Positions 36,331 through 43,872 of a stretch of DNA of 64,000 nt are shown here, piece by piece (positions within the stretch are counted from its first letter, which is position 1; the number at the start of each line of letters is the position of its first letter). A program made the position numbers and the translations under genes. Below the pieces are notes generated by a model that was not told the DNA's origin, did no database searches, and saw only the letters and a list, made by a program, of their open reading frames with translations. Source of the stretch: an uncultured Rhodospirillales bacterium (GTDB taxonomy: Bacteria; Pseudomonadota; Alphaproteobacteria; ATCC43930; CGMCC-115725); NCBI GenBank assembly GCA_903828515.1, contig CAIKMD010000006.1, positions 186,001 through 250,000 on the forward strand, given 5' to 3'.

Positions 36331-36373
36331 CGAAGCGGATTTGTTCTGATGAGGATGTCGAGGGAAGGACAGA

Positions 36374-36790
36374 ATGAGCTTCGATATTTTTATGCAATGC
36401 TTCCGCAACGGTGAACCGGCGCCGATTTCGCGCGAGTTATTCGAATCGATTTTTCTGCCACATGCCACCCATCCTGAATCGTACAAGGCCGATCCGGGCT
36501 ATTTTACGGTGAAGTATCCAGACGGCAGCGGCGGCGCGATCTACTGCGACGATGTGGAAAAGAGTGGTTGCGTAATGGTCAATCACTGTGGTGGCAAGTC
36601 GTTTTGGGCCGATTTCTGGGAACTCGCCGATCATACGGGATCGGTGATTTTCTGGCCGTCTGAAAAGGCAGAATCGGTTGTCACGAACGAGGCTACGCTA
36701 AAAGAACTGCCGAAAGATGTGCCTGATTTTGCCGCTGCAAAGATCGCGCGCGACGGCGACGAGGTCGCCGCCGTCATCGAGGCAAACTAG
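36374..36790 (+). CDS. Putative immunity protein, second of two tandem paralogues
   Basis: This 138-residue protein parallels the preceding gene along its full length: MSFDIFMQCFRNGEP, YPDGSGGAIYC, NHCGGKSFW and TNEATLKELP. It begins 43 bp after the first copy behind GGAAGGACAG. The two differ clearly, so this is not a recent exact duplication. It may guard against a variant toxin carried by relatives, or be a second layer against the same one. Confidence 0.68.
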   Translation: MSFDIFMQCFRNGEPAPISRELFESIFLPHATHPESYKADPGYFTVKYPDGSGGAIYCDDVEKSGCVMVNHCGGKSFWADFWELADHTGSVIFWPSEKAESVVTNEATLKELPKDVPDFAAAKIARDGDEVAAVIEAN

Positions 36791-36841
36791 CACCCGTGTA
36801 GGGCGCTGGCTGCCGACGTCTCCGTCCCCACCGCGACATCC

Positions 36842-37810
36842 TCACTTCGGCAAATACGCGTCGGTATAAAGCGTCGCCATGTCGGGTGGCGTGTCGACCA
36901 GTTTGAGGTCGACGAAAGAGCGCTTCAGCGCCGCGAGCGATTCGGCATCGAACCGGCAATCCTTGGTGAACATGCCGATGGTGAGGTCGTATTCTTTCGA
37001 CATCACGGCCTCGTTGAAATGTGTGATGCCGCTTTCGATCTTCACCGTCTCCGCTTTATGCGCGCGCATGTAATCGACGGTTTCGATCCAGCCCGCGACG
37101 AAGGCGCGGATCGCGTCAGGGTTGCTCGCGATCAGTTTGTGGGACGCGAAGAGCGCGCCCGACGCGACATTGCCCTCATAGCTCGCGACCGAGGCGAGGA
37201 AGCGCCCGTCTTTGGTCTCCTCGAAGGCGAAGAATTGCGAGGCGCCGCCGATCTCCGCATCGATCTGATGGGTGCGGAATCCGGCAAGCGTCGCGGCGGT
37301 GGTGCCGCCGATCGCGACGGTCTTCACGCCGTCCGGGCCCCAGCCTTGGGTGCGCGCGAGTTCGTGCGCGGACCAATCGCTGAACGAGCCGGGGCTCGAG
37401 ACGCCGATGATCTTGCCTTTGAGATCGGCCAGCGACTTGACCGGCGAATCCCACGGCACGCCGATGGCGAGGAAGGGGGCGGGCCCGGTGCTCTCGCACA
37501 CGGCCAGCATCGGCGCGCCCTTGGCGATGAACGCCATCTCGGTGCCGGCGCCGTCCTCGATATCGATCGCGTCGGCGGCCATCGCCTGTGCCGATTTTCC
37601 ACCGCCGCCGAAATCGATGATCTTCAAGTCGAGCCCGTGCTTTTTGAAAATGCCGAGCTGATCGCCGACATTGACCGGAATGATGGCATCCGACGTCGCA
37701 TTGGCCTTGCCGATTGTCAGCGTCGTGTCGGCAGAAGCAGGAAATGCCGATGTAGCCAGAAGAAGCGCGATGGCGGTCCCGGCAACGCGGGAGCCAAGCT
37801 GCGTAATCAT
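36842..37810 (-). CDS. NitT/TauT-type ABC substrate-binding protein
   Basis: This 322-residue receptor has a signal peptide (MITQLGSRVAGTAIALLLA, cleavage after ASA near residue 27) and NMT1-type blocks: VGDQLGIFKKHGLDLKII, DLKGKIIGVSSPGSFSDW and TTAATLAGFRTHQIDA. No ABC permease or ATPase lies beside it. It is divergent from another receptor gene (38023) with about 210 bp between them, in which I see no further gene. Ligand unknown. Confidence 0.88.
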   Translation of the reverse strand: MITQLGSRVAGTAIALLLATSAFPASADTTLTIGKANATSDAIIPVNVGDQLGIFKKHGLDLKIIDFGGGGKSAQAMAADAIDIEDGAGTEMAFIAKGAPMLAVCESTGPAPFLAIGVPWDSPVKSLADLKGKIIGVSSPGSFSDWSAHELARTQGWGPDGVKTVAIGGTTAATLAGFRTHQIDAEIGGASQFFAFEETKDGRFLASVASYEGNVASGALFASHKLIASNPDAIRAFVAGWIETVDYMRAHKAETVKIESGITHFNEAVMSKEYDLTIGMFTKDCRFDAESLAALKRSFVDLKLVDTPPDMATLYTDAYLPK

Positions 37811-38022
37811 CGATCGTCCTCCCTATTTGCGCGCCGATCGTGCGGCGTCGGTTCGGACGAGCCTAGCGACTTCGCCTTGAGAACGGCAACCCGGCGCCGC
37901 AAACCGTCCCCCGCCCAAACGCGGCCTTGAACATCGGGGCATGGCCGTGCATCAATAAGCGCTGGGGTGGAGCGCGCCGCGAAAGGCGACGTTGGTCGGG
38001 CAGTCATTTGTGGAGATGCCTT

Positions 38023-39054
38023 ATGTCCCGCCCGCTCTATCGCCCCGCCGCCCGTCATCTGATCCGCACCGCCCTCATGCTCTTCGCGACGGTTTGTGCC
38101 GTGGCGTCGGCGGACGCCGAAACCATCAAGATCGGCATCATCAAGCAGACCAATACCGGCATGGTGTTCCTGGCGCAGGATCGCGGCTATTTCACCGCCG
38201 AGGGCCTGACCGCCGAGATCGTTTATTTCGATTCGTCGCTGCCGATCGCCGTGGCAACGGTCTCGGGCGATGTCGATTTCGGGGTGACCGCGAACACCGC
38301 CGGCTTCTATCAGCTCGCCGGGCAGGGCGAGCTGCGGATCATCGCCGGACAGGTCGGCGAGGTCCCCGGCTACCACGACCAGGGGTGGTTTGCCTCGAGC
38401 CAGGCCTATGCCGCCGGGGTCCGGTCGGCGAAGGACATTCCGGGTCACGCCGTGGCGCTGACCTCGATCGGCGCTTCCTCGCATTACACGCTGGGTCTCG
38501 CGGCGGAGAAATACGGTTTCGATCTCAGCAAGGTGCAGGTCCTGCCGCTCCAGTCGCTCGGCAACATGGTGACGGCGCTGGTCGGCGGGCGCGCCGATTT
38601 CGCGCCGATGACGATGGCGCCCGCTTTGGCGCAGCGGCTCGACAGCGGCGAGATCAAGCTCCTGGCCTGGATCGGCGACGTGACGCCCTGGCAATTCGGC
38701 GCCGTCTCCACTGCGACGAAAACGGCGAATAACCGGCATGATACGGTCGAGCGTTTCCTGCGCGCCTACCGCAAAGGCTCCGCCGATTTTCATGCCGCGT
38801 TTGCCGACGTGGCGGACAAACGCACCGACAATCCGAAGACGGCCGAGTCGATCGCGATCATCGCGCGCAACACCGGCCAGGCCGCCGATCAGGTGGCGTT
38901 CGGCAATCCGTTCGTCGATCCCGAGGGCCGGGTCGACGTCAAGGACGTGCTGCACCAGGTTACCTGGTACAAGGCGCAGAATATGGTAAAGGGCGATTTC
39001 GATCCGAAGATCGTCCTCGATATGCGCTACGTCGTGCCGCTGCCGGAGAAGTAA
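38023..39054 (+). CDS. NitT/TauT-type ABC substrate-binding protein
   Basis: The ATG at 38023 with GGAG upstream gives 343 residues; a longer frame from 37927 is not supported. The signal peptide covers about residues 1-36 (RTALMLFATVCAVASADA). NMT1-type blocks include VFLAQDRGYFTAEGLTAEIV and SSHYTLGLAAEKYGFDLSKV. The C-terminal half is clearly paralogous to the product of 1-678. It is an orphan receptor, convergent with hydantoinase A. Confidence 0.9.
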   Translation: MSRPLYRPAARHLIRTALMLFATVCAVASADAETIKIGIIKQTNTGMVFLAQDRGYFTAEGLTAEIVYFDSSLPIAVATVSGDVDFGVTANTAGFYQLAGQGELRIIAGQVGEVPGYHDQGWFASSQAYAAGVRSAKDIPGHAVALTSIGASSHYTLGLAAEKYGFDLSKVQVLPLQSLGNMVTALVGGRADFAPMTMAPALAQRLDSGEIKLLAWIGDVTPWQFGAVSTATKTANNRHDTVERFLRAYRKGSADFHAAFADVADKRTDNPKTAESIAIIARNTGQAADQVAFGNPFVDPEGRVDVKDVLHQVTWYKAQNMVKGDFDPKIVLDMRYVVPLPEK

Positions 39055-39078
39055 GGCGTCTTATCCGGCCGTGCGCGG

Positions 39079-41166
39079 TTACTTCGCCGCGCCTACCGCA
39101 ATCGCGAGGTTCCCGAACGCATCGACCTTGAGCTTGTCGCCCGGCAGCACGACGGTGGTCGAGGCGTGTTCCTCGATCAGCGCGGGGCCGGGGATTTCGT
39201 TGCCGGCGAGGAGCTTCAATCGCGTATAGGTCGGCGTGTCGACGAAGCCGTTGCTCTCGGCGAAGAACACCTGGCGGTTGCCGGTGAAGGAGTCTTTCGG
39301 CGGCACGGCGGTGCCGGCGGCGACTTTTTCCTGCGGCGGTTTCTTCATCACGCCGGTGATGGTCGAGCGCAGGCTGACGATCTCGGCGCGCTCGGTCGGC
39401 GCATTGGTGCCGTAGCGCAGCAGATGCATCTCGTCGAAGGCGCTCTTGATGCCGGCGCGGTCGGCCTTGGTAAAAAGCGTGATCGGCAGTTCGACGGTCA
39501 CCGCATGTTCCTGGCCGACATAGCGCATGTCGGCGGCGCGGGCGATCACGACTTCCTCGGGCGCGACCGAGGCGTTTTCGATGTCCTTGCGGCCTTGGGT
39601 TTCGAGATCGGTATAGATCCCCTCGATCGTCTCGAACGAGGCCTCTTCCAGGCGCGTGAACCAGCTCCGGACATAGTCGTAACGCAGGTCGGAGAACAGC
39701 ATGCCGAAGGCGGAGAACACGCCCGGCGCGCGCGGAATGATGACGTTGCGGATGCCGAGTTCGCGCGCGATGGCGGTGGCGTGAAGCGGCCCGGCGCCGC
39801 CATAGGCGACCATGACGAAATCGCCGACATCGAGGCCACGCTCGGTGGTGACCCCTTTGACCGCATAGGACATCGCGGTCGCGGCGATACGCAATATGCC
39901 GCTCGCGGCCTGGGTCGGCGTCATGCCGAGAGGACCGGCGACATGGGTTTCCAGCGCGCGTTCGGCGGCCGCGACATCGAGTTTCATCTCGCCGCCGAGG
40001 AACCGGTCGGCACCCAGCCGCCCCAGCGCGAGGTTCGCATCCGTCACCGTCGGCTTCTCGCCGCCAAGCCCGTAGCAAGCGGGGCCGGGTGAGGCGCCGG
40101 CGCTTTGGGGGCCGACGCGCAGCATGCCGTCTTCCACCCGGGCGAGCGATCCGCCGCCGGTGCCGACCTCGAAAATATCCATCATCGCGATCTGAATCGG
40201 CAGCGCGGTGTTGTAGCCGCCGAGCAGCGCGGCGCCGGTGGTCAGCGCCTCGCCCTTGTAGATCACGCCGGCTTTCGCCGTGGTGCCGCCCATATCGAAG
40301 GCAATGGCGTTCTCAAGCCCCATCGCATGGCAGAGCGCGCGGGTACCGATCACGCCGGCCGCCGGGCCCGATTCCATCATCCGCACGCAATGCTCGCGCG
40401 CCTGCGCGGCTTCGTAGAGGCCGCCGGTCGACTGCACGACGAGGAACGAGCCGGTGCAGCCTTCCTCGCGCAGATGGCCTTCGATCTCGCCCAGATAATT
40501 GCGCACGCGCGGGCCGATATAGGCATTGGCGGCCACCGTCGAGCAGCGCTCGAACTCGCGATATTCCTGGCTCAGCTCGTGGCTCGCCGAGACGAACATG
40601 GTCGGGTGGTTGCGCTGCAGGATTTCCTTGGCGCGTTTCTCGTGCGCCGGATTGCGATAGGAATGGAGGAAGAGGATCGCCACCGCCTGAATCCCGAGCG
40701 CCGCGAACTTCTTGCCGAGTGCGACGATTTCGTCGTCGTTCAGCGGCGTTTTGGCGTCGCCGCTGGCGAGCATGCGCTCATCGGCCTCAAAGCGCATCGC
40801 ACGCTCGATCAGCGGCTTGTGCTTTTCGAAAAAGAGATTGTACGAATCCGGCCGGTTGACGCGGCCGATCTCATAGATGTCGCGAAAGCCCTTCGTGGTG
40901 ATGAGCGCCGTCTTGGCGCCGGTGCGCTCCAAAAGCGTGTTGATCGCGATGGTCGAGCCGTGAAGGAAGAGGCTCGCCTTCTTGTAATCCGCGCCGGCCT
41001 TCGAGACGCCGGCATGGATGCCCTCGACCAGACGGTGCGGCGTGGTCAGGCTTTTGCCCAGAAGCAGCCGCCCGGTTTCCGCATCGAAGGCGGCCACGTC
41101 GGTGAACGTGCCGCCGATATCGGTGCCGAGCCGGATCGTGCCGGCTGGTTTCGCTTGGTCCGCCAT
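39079..41166 (-). CDS. hyuA: Hydantoinase/oxoprolinase subunit A (HyuA) family protein
   Basis: This 695-residue protein has the ASKHA-type ATP-binding motif at the N terminus (GTDIGGTFTDVAAFD, about residues 13-27), TTKGFRDIYEIGR near 111 and DMGGTTAKAGV near 291. HyuA and HyuB together form ATP-dependent hydantoinases, oxoprolinases or acetone-carboxylase-like enzymes. The partner HyuB is encoded divergently 100 bp away rather than in the same operon. The substrate (hydantoin, N-methylhydantoin, oxoproline or another lactam) is unresolved. Confidence 0.92.
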   Translation of the reverse strand: MADQAKPAGTIRLGTDIGGTFTDVAAFDAETGRLLLGKSLTTPHRLVEGIHAGVSKAGADYKKASLFLHGSTIAINTLLERTGAKTALITTKGFRDIYEIGRVNRPDSYNLFFEKHKPLIERAMRFEADERMLASGDAKTPLNDDEIVALGKKFAALGIQAVAILFLHSYRNPAHEKRAKEILQRNHPTMFVSASHELSQEYREFERCSTVAANAYIGPRVRNYLGEIEGHLREEGCTGSFLVVQSTGGLYEAAQAREHCVRMMESGPAAGVIGTRALCHAMGLENAIAFDMGGTTAKAGVIYKGEALTTGAALLGGYNTALPIQIAMMDIFEVGTGGGSLARVEDGMLRVGPQSAGASPGPACYGLGGEKPTVTDANLALGRLGADRFLGGEMKLDVAAAERALETHVAGPLGMTPTQAASGILRIAATAMSYAVKGVTTERGLDVGDFVMVAYGGAGPLHATAIARELGIRNVIIPRAPGVFSAFGMLFSDLRYDYVRSWFTRLEEASFETIEGIYTDLETQGRKDIENASVAPEEVVIARAADMRYVGQEHAVTVELPITLFTKADRAGIKSAFDEMHLLRYGTNAPTERAEIVSLRSTITGVMKKPPQEKVAAGTAVPPKDSFTGNRQVFFAESNGFVDTPTYTRLKLLAGNEIPGPALIEEHASTTVVLPGDKLKVDAFGNLAIAVGAAK

Positions 41167-41266
41167 AGGCGCTTGCTCCCCTTGATCTTGGGACGGAACT
41201 TAGCGTCCGCTGGCGTTTGCGTGAAGGGCGTCGCTATAGTGGCGAAAGAATTCGAGGGAGGAATTG

Positions 41267-43024
41267 ATGCCCGATAGTGCCGCGCCGAAGAACCGCCGCG
41301 CCGATCCCGTCATCACCGAGATCGTGCGTTCGGGCGTTCTTGCCGTCACCGGCGAGATGAAGACCAACCTCATGCGCACGGCCTATAACCTCATCATCTA
41401 CGAGGCCCTGGATTTCACCTGCGGCATTTTCACGGCCGACGGGCGCACCGTGTCGATCGGCCTTGGCCTGCCGATGTTCATTCGCGGCATGGGCGAGACG
41501 ATCAAGGCGAAGCTCGCGCATTTCGGCGATGACATTCAGCCGGGCGACATCCTCATCACCAACGATGCTTACATTACCGGCAGCCATCTCAATCACGTCA
41601 CCCTGACGGTGCCGATCTTTCAGGACGGCAAGCATGTCGCGTTTTCCTGCTGCATGGCGCATTGGCTCGATATCGGCGGTGTGCTGGCCGGCGTCACCAC
41701 CGACATCTATTCCGAAGGCCTGCAGATTCCGCTGACCAAGCTGCATCGCGGCGGCGTGGTCAATTCGGACGTGATGGATTTCATCCGTATGAACGTGCGC
41801 GTTCCCGAACGCGCGATGGGCGATTTGCGCGCGCAGATCACCGCGGTGAAGACCGGCGAGAAGCGGTTCATGGAGCTGCTCGACCGCTACGGCACCGACG
41901 AGGTGCTGACCTCGATCGACGAGATCATGGACCGCTCCGAAGCCGGTGCCCGCGCCCGCACGCTGACCATTCCCGATGGGGTCTATGAAGCCGAAAGCTT
42001 CATGGACGACGACGGCGTCGATCTCGGCAAACGCGTACCGATCAAGGTGAAGATCACGATCAAGGGCGACGAGGCGACAATCGACCTCTCCGAGGTCGCG
42101 GCGCAGGTGCGCGGTTTTTACAACTCGGGGTACAGCACCGCGATCGCTTGCGCCCAGGTTGCCTATAAATGTCTGACCTCTCCGACCGACTACCCCCTGA
42201 ACGACGGCAGCTTCCGTCCCTTGACGGTGATTGCGCCGCCGGGTCGCGTGGTAACCGCGGTCAAGCCCGCGGCGATGCGGCGCTGGATGACGTTCCCCAT
42301 GACCATCGTCGATACGGTGTTCAAGGCGATGGCGCCGGCGATCCCCGACCGGGTGGCTGCCGGGCACCACGCCGATCTGATCATCGCGCAGTTGTTCGGC
42401 TTCACCAAAAACCAGTTCATTTTCGCCGGCCTGAGCCATGCCGGCGGCGGCTGGGGTGCCAAGAAAACCGAAGACGGGGTCAGCGCCACCATCGCGATGA
42501 ATGACGGCGACACGCATAACAGCCCGATCGAACTGCTCGAGGTGAAATATCCGCTTTTCGCCGAACGCTACGAACTGGTGCCCGATTCGGGCGGCGCGGG
42601 GCGCTATCGCGGCGGCCTTGGGGTCGATCGCGCGGTGCAGCCGCTGACCGAACTGAATTTCACCAGCCACATCGAACGCTCGCAATGCAAGCCGTGGGGG
42701 CTCTTCGGCGGCCACGACGCGATGGCCAACGCGCTGTTCCTCAAGAAGGATGGCAAGGATCTCGGCGACCTGCCGAGCGCCAAGGCGTTCACCCTGCCGA
42801 TGAAGCCGGGCGATTCGATCACCATTCGCGGCGGCGGCGGCGGCGGTTACGGCGACCCGATCGAACGCGAACCCGAACGCGTCCGCGAGGACGTCTATCA
42901 GGGCTACGTATCACTGAAGGCCGCGCGTGAGCTCTACGGCGTGGTGATCGACCCCGACAAAATCGAGATCGACGCCCCTGCGACGGCGAAACTGCGCGCG
43001 TCGATGAAGGCAGCCGCTGAATAA
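41267..43024 (+). CDS. hyuB: Hydantoinase B/oxoprolinase (HyuB) family protein
   Basis: The ATG at 41267 follows GAGGGAGGAA and gives 585 residues; a TTG directly before it is less likely. The family blocks are SGVLAVTGEMKTNLMRTAYN, LITNDAYITGSHLNHVTL, SGGAGRYRGGLG and GGGGGGYGDPIER near the C terminus. It is the probable partner of HyuA, transcribed from the shared 100-bp divergent region, which contains TATAGT at 41235-41240 as a possible -10. The gene ends directly before a hairpin-rich repeat. Confidence 0.93.
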   Translation: MPDSAAPKNRRADPVITEIVRSGVLAVTGEMKTNLMRTAYNLIIYEALDFTCGIFTADGRTVSIGLGLPMFIRGMGETIKAKLAHFGDDIQPGDILITNDAYITGSHLNHVTLTVPIFQDGKHVAFSCCMAHWLDIGGVLAGVTTDIYSEGLQIPLTKLHRGGVVNSDVMDFIRMNVRVPERAMGDLRAQITAVKTGEKRFMELLDRYGTDEVLTSIDEIMDRSEAGARARTLTIPDGVYEAESFMDDDGVDLGKRVPIKVKITIKGDEATIDLSEVAAQVRGFYNSGYSTAIACAQVAYKCLTSPTDYPLNDGSFRPLTVIAPPGRVVTAVKPAAMRRWMTFPMTIVDTVFKAMAPAIPDRVAAGHHADLIIAQLFGFTKNQFIFAGLSHAGGGWGAKKTEDGVSATIAMNDGDTHNSPIELLEVKYPLFAERYELVPDSGGAGRYRGGLGVDRAVQPLTELNFTSHIERSQCKPWGLFGGHDAMANALFLKKDGKDLGDLPSAKAFTLPMKPGDSITIRGGGGGGYGDPIEREPERVREDVYQGYVSLKAARELYGVVIDPDKIEIDAPATAKLRASMKAAAE

Positions 43025-43027
43025 AAG

Positions 43028-43161
43028 CCCCTCTCCGCGCTTGCGGGGAGAGGGAGGGGCCCATTGCGAAAGCAATGGGAGGGTGAGGTGTTGTGGTTAG
43101 CGACACCCACCTCACCCGCTCGCGTTGCTCGCACCCTCTCCCCCCAATGGGTGGAGAGGGT
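43028..43161. repeat. Multi-hairpin intergenic repeat (REP/RIME-like)
   Basis: The whole gap between the convergent hyuB and isochorismatase-like genes is a chain of inverted repeats: CCCTCTCC/GGGGAGAGGG; a perfect CCCATTGC-GAAA-GCAATGGG hairpin (43060-43079); GGGTGAGGTG/CACCTCACCC; and ACCCTCTCC/GGAGAGGGT. This CCCTCTCC-type sequence is a common dispersed element of alphaproteobacterial genomes. It may also end transcription in both directions. Confidence 0.8.
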
Positions 43162-43170
43162 TTGTGATGT

Positions 43171-43872
43171 CTACTGCGCGGCCGCGCTGACCGCGGGGCG
43201 CAGCCGCGCGATGGTTTCCTCGGTCGAGAGCACGTCGCCGAAGAGCCGCAGCATGTTGGCGAGCGTCGCATTGTGCTCGTCGTCGGTCGCGGCGGCATTG
43301 GCGTCCGAGACCATCACCGTCTTGTAGTTGAGCATCATCGCGTCGCGCGCGGTCGATTCGCAGCATGTGTTGGTGACCGTACCGGTGACGATGACGGTGT
43401 CGATCCCGCGCGCCTTCAAGAGCTTGTCGAGATCGGACGAACCCTGGATGAAGGCACTGAAGCGGTTCTTTTCGACCTTGAGGTCCTGTGCCTGTACGTC
43501 GAGCCCGTCATAGAGTGCCTGACCGTGCGTGCCGCGGCCGAGACGCTTCAGCCCCTCGGCGCGGTTGGCCGAATTCGAGACGTGATCGTAGAACACGCTC
43601 CAGGTCTTCGGCTCGTCCTGGCTGTGGGTCATTTGAATCCAGACCACCGTGCCGCCCGCCGCGCGCGTCGCCTTGGCGAGTTCGTTGACGTTCGGGACGA
43701 TCTCGCGCGCCAGCGGCACTTCGGTCGGATAGGGCGGCAGCATGAAGACGTTCTGGAGGTCGACGACCAGCAGCGCGGTCTTTTCGCCCGGCAAAGTGTC
43801 GAACGGATGCAGCTTGCCGCGCGACTTCACCACGCGGTCGATGATGTATTGCGGAATCGCGATCTTATGCAT
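43171..43872 (-). CDS. Isochorismatase-like cysteine hydrolase
   Basis: This 233-residue protein has the Asp-Lys-Cys triad: D38 (LLVVDLQNVF), K135 (KVEKNRFSAF) and C170 (GTVTNTCCESTARDA), with the cis-peptide VTGTVT segment. Family members include maleamate amidase, RutB and nicotinamidase, which hydrolyse C-N bonds. Its start overlaps the end of the CoxL-like gene by 8 bp, and a Rieske oxygenase gene lies further upstream in the same direction. An amidase step after heterocycle oxidation is plausible. Confidence 0.9.
   Translation of the reverse strand: MHKIAIPQYIIDRVVKSRGKLHPFDTLPGEKTALLVVDLQNVFMLPPYPTEVPLAREIVPNVNELAKATRAAGGTVVWIQMTHSQDEPKTWSVFYDHVSNSANRAEGLKRLGRGTHGQALYDGLDVQAQDLKVEKNRFSAFIQGSSDLDKLLKARGIDTVIVTGTVTNTCCESTARDAMMLNYKTVMVSDANAAATDDEHNATLANMLRLFGDVLSTEETIARLRPAVSAAAQ

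Noticed and set aside
34638-36790. Contact-dependent (CdiA) or T6SS effector locus
   Set aside because: There is no two-partner secretion gene, no VgrG, PAAR or Hcp, and the toxin is short with no export signal; only a toxin/immunity assignment is supported.
43028-43161. CRISPR array or tRNA cluster
   Set aside because: The repeats are inverted, differ in sequence and lack spacers of constant length; no cloverleaf can be drawn.
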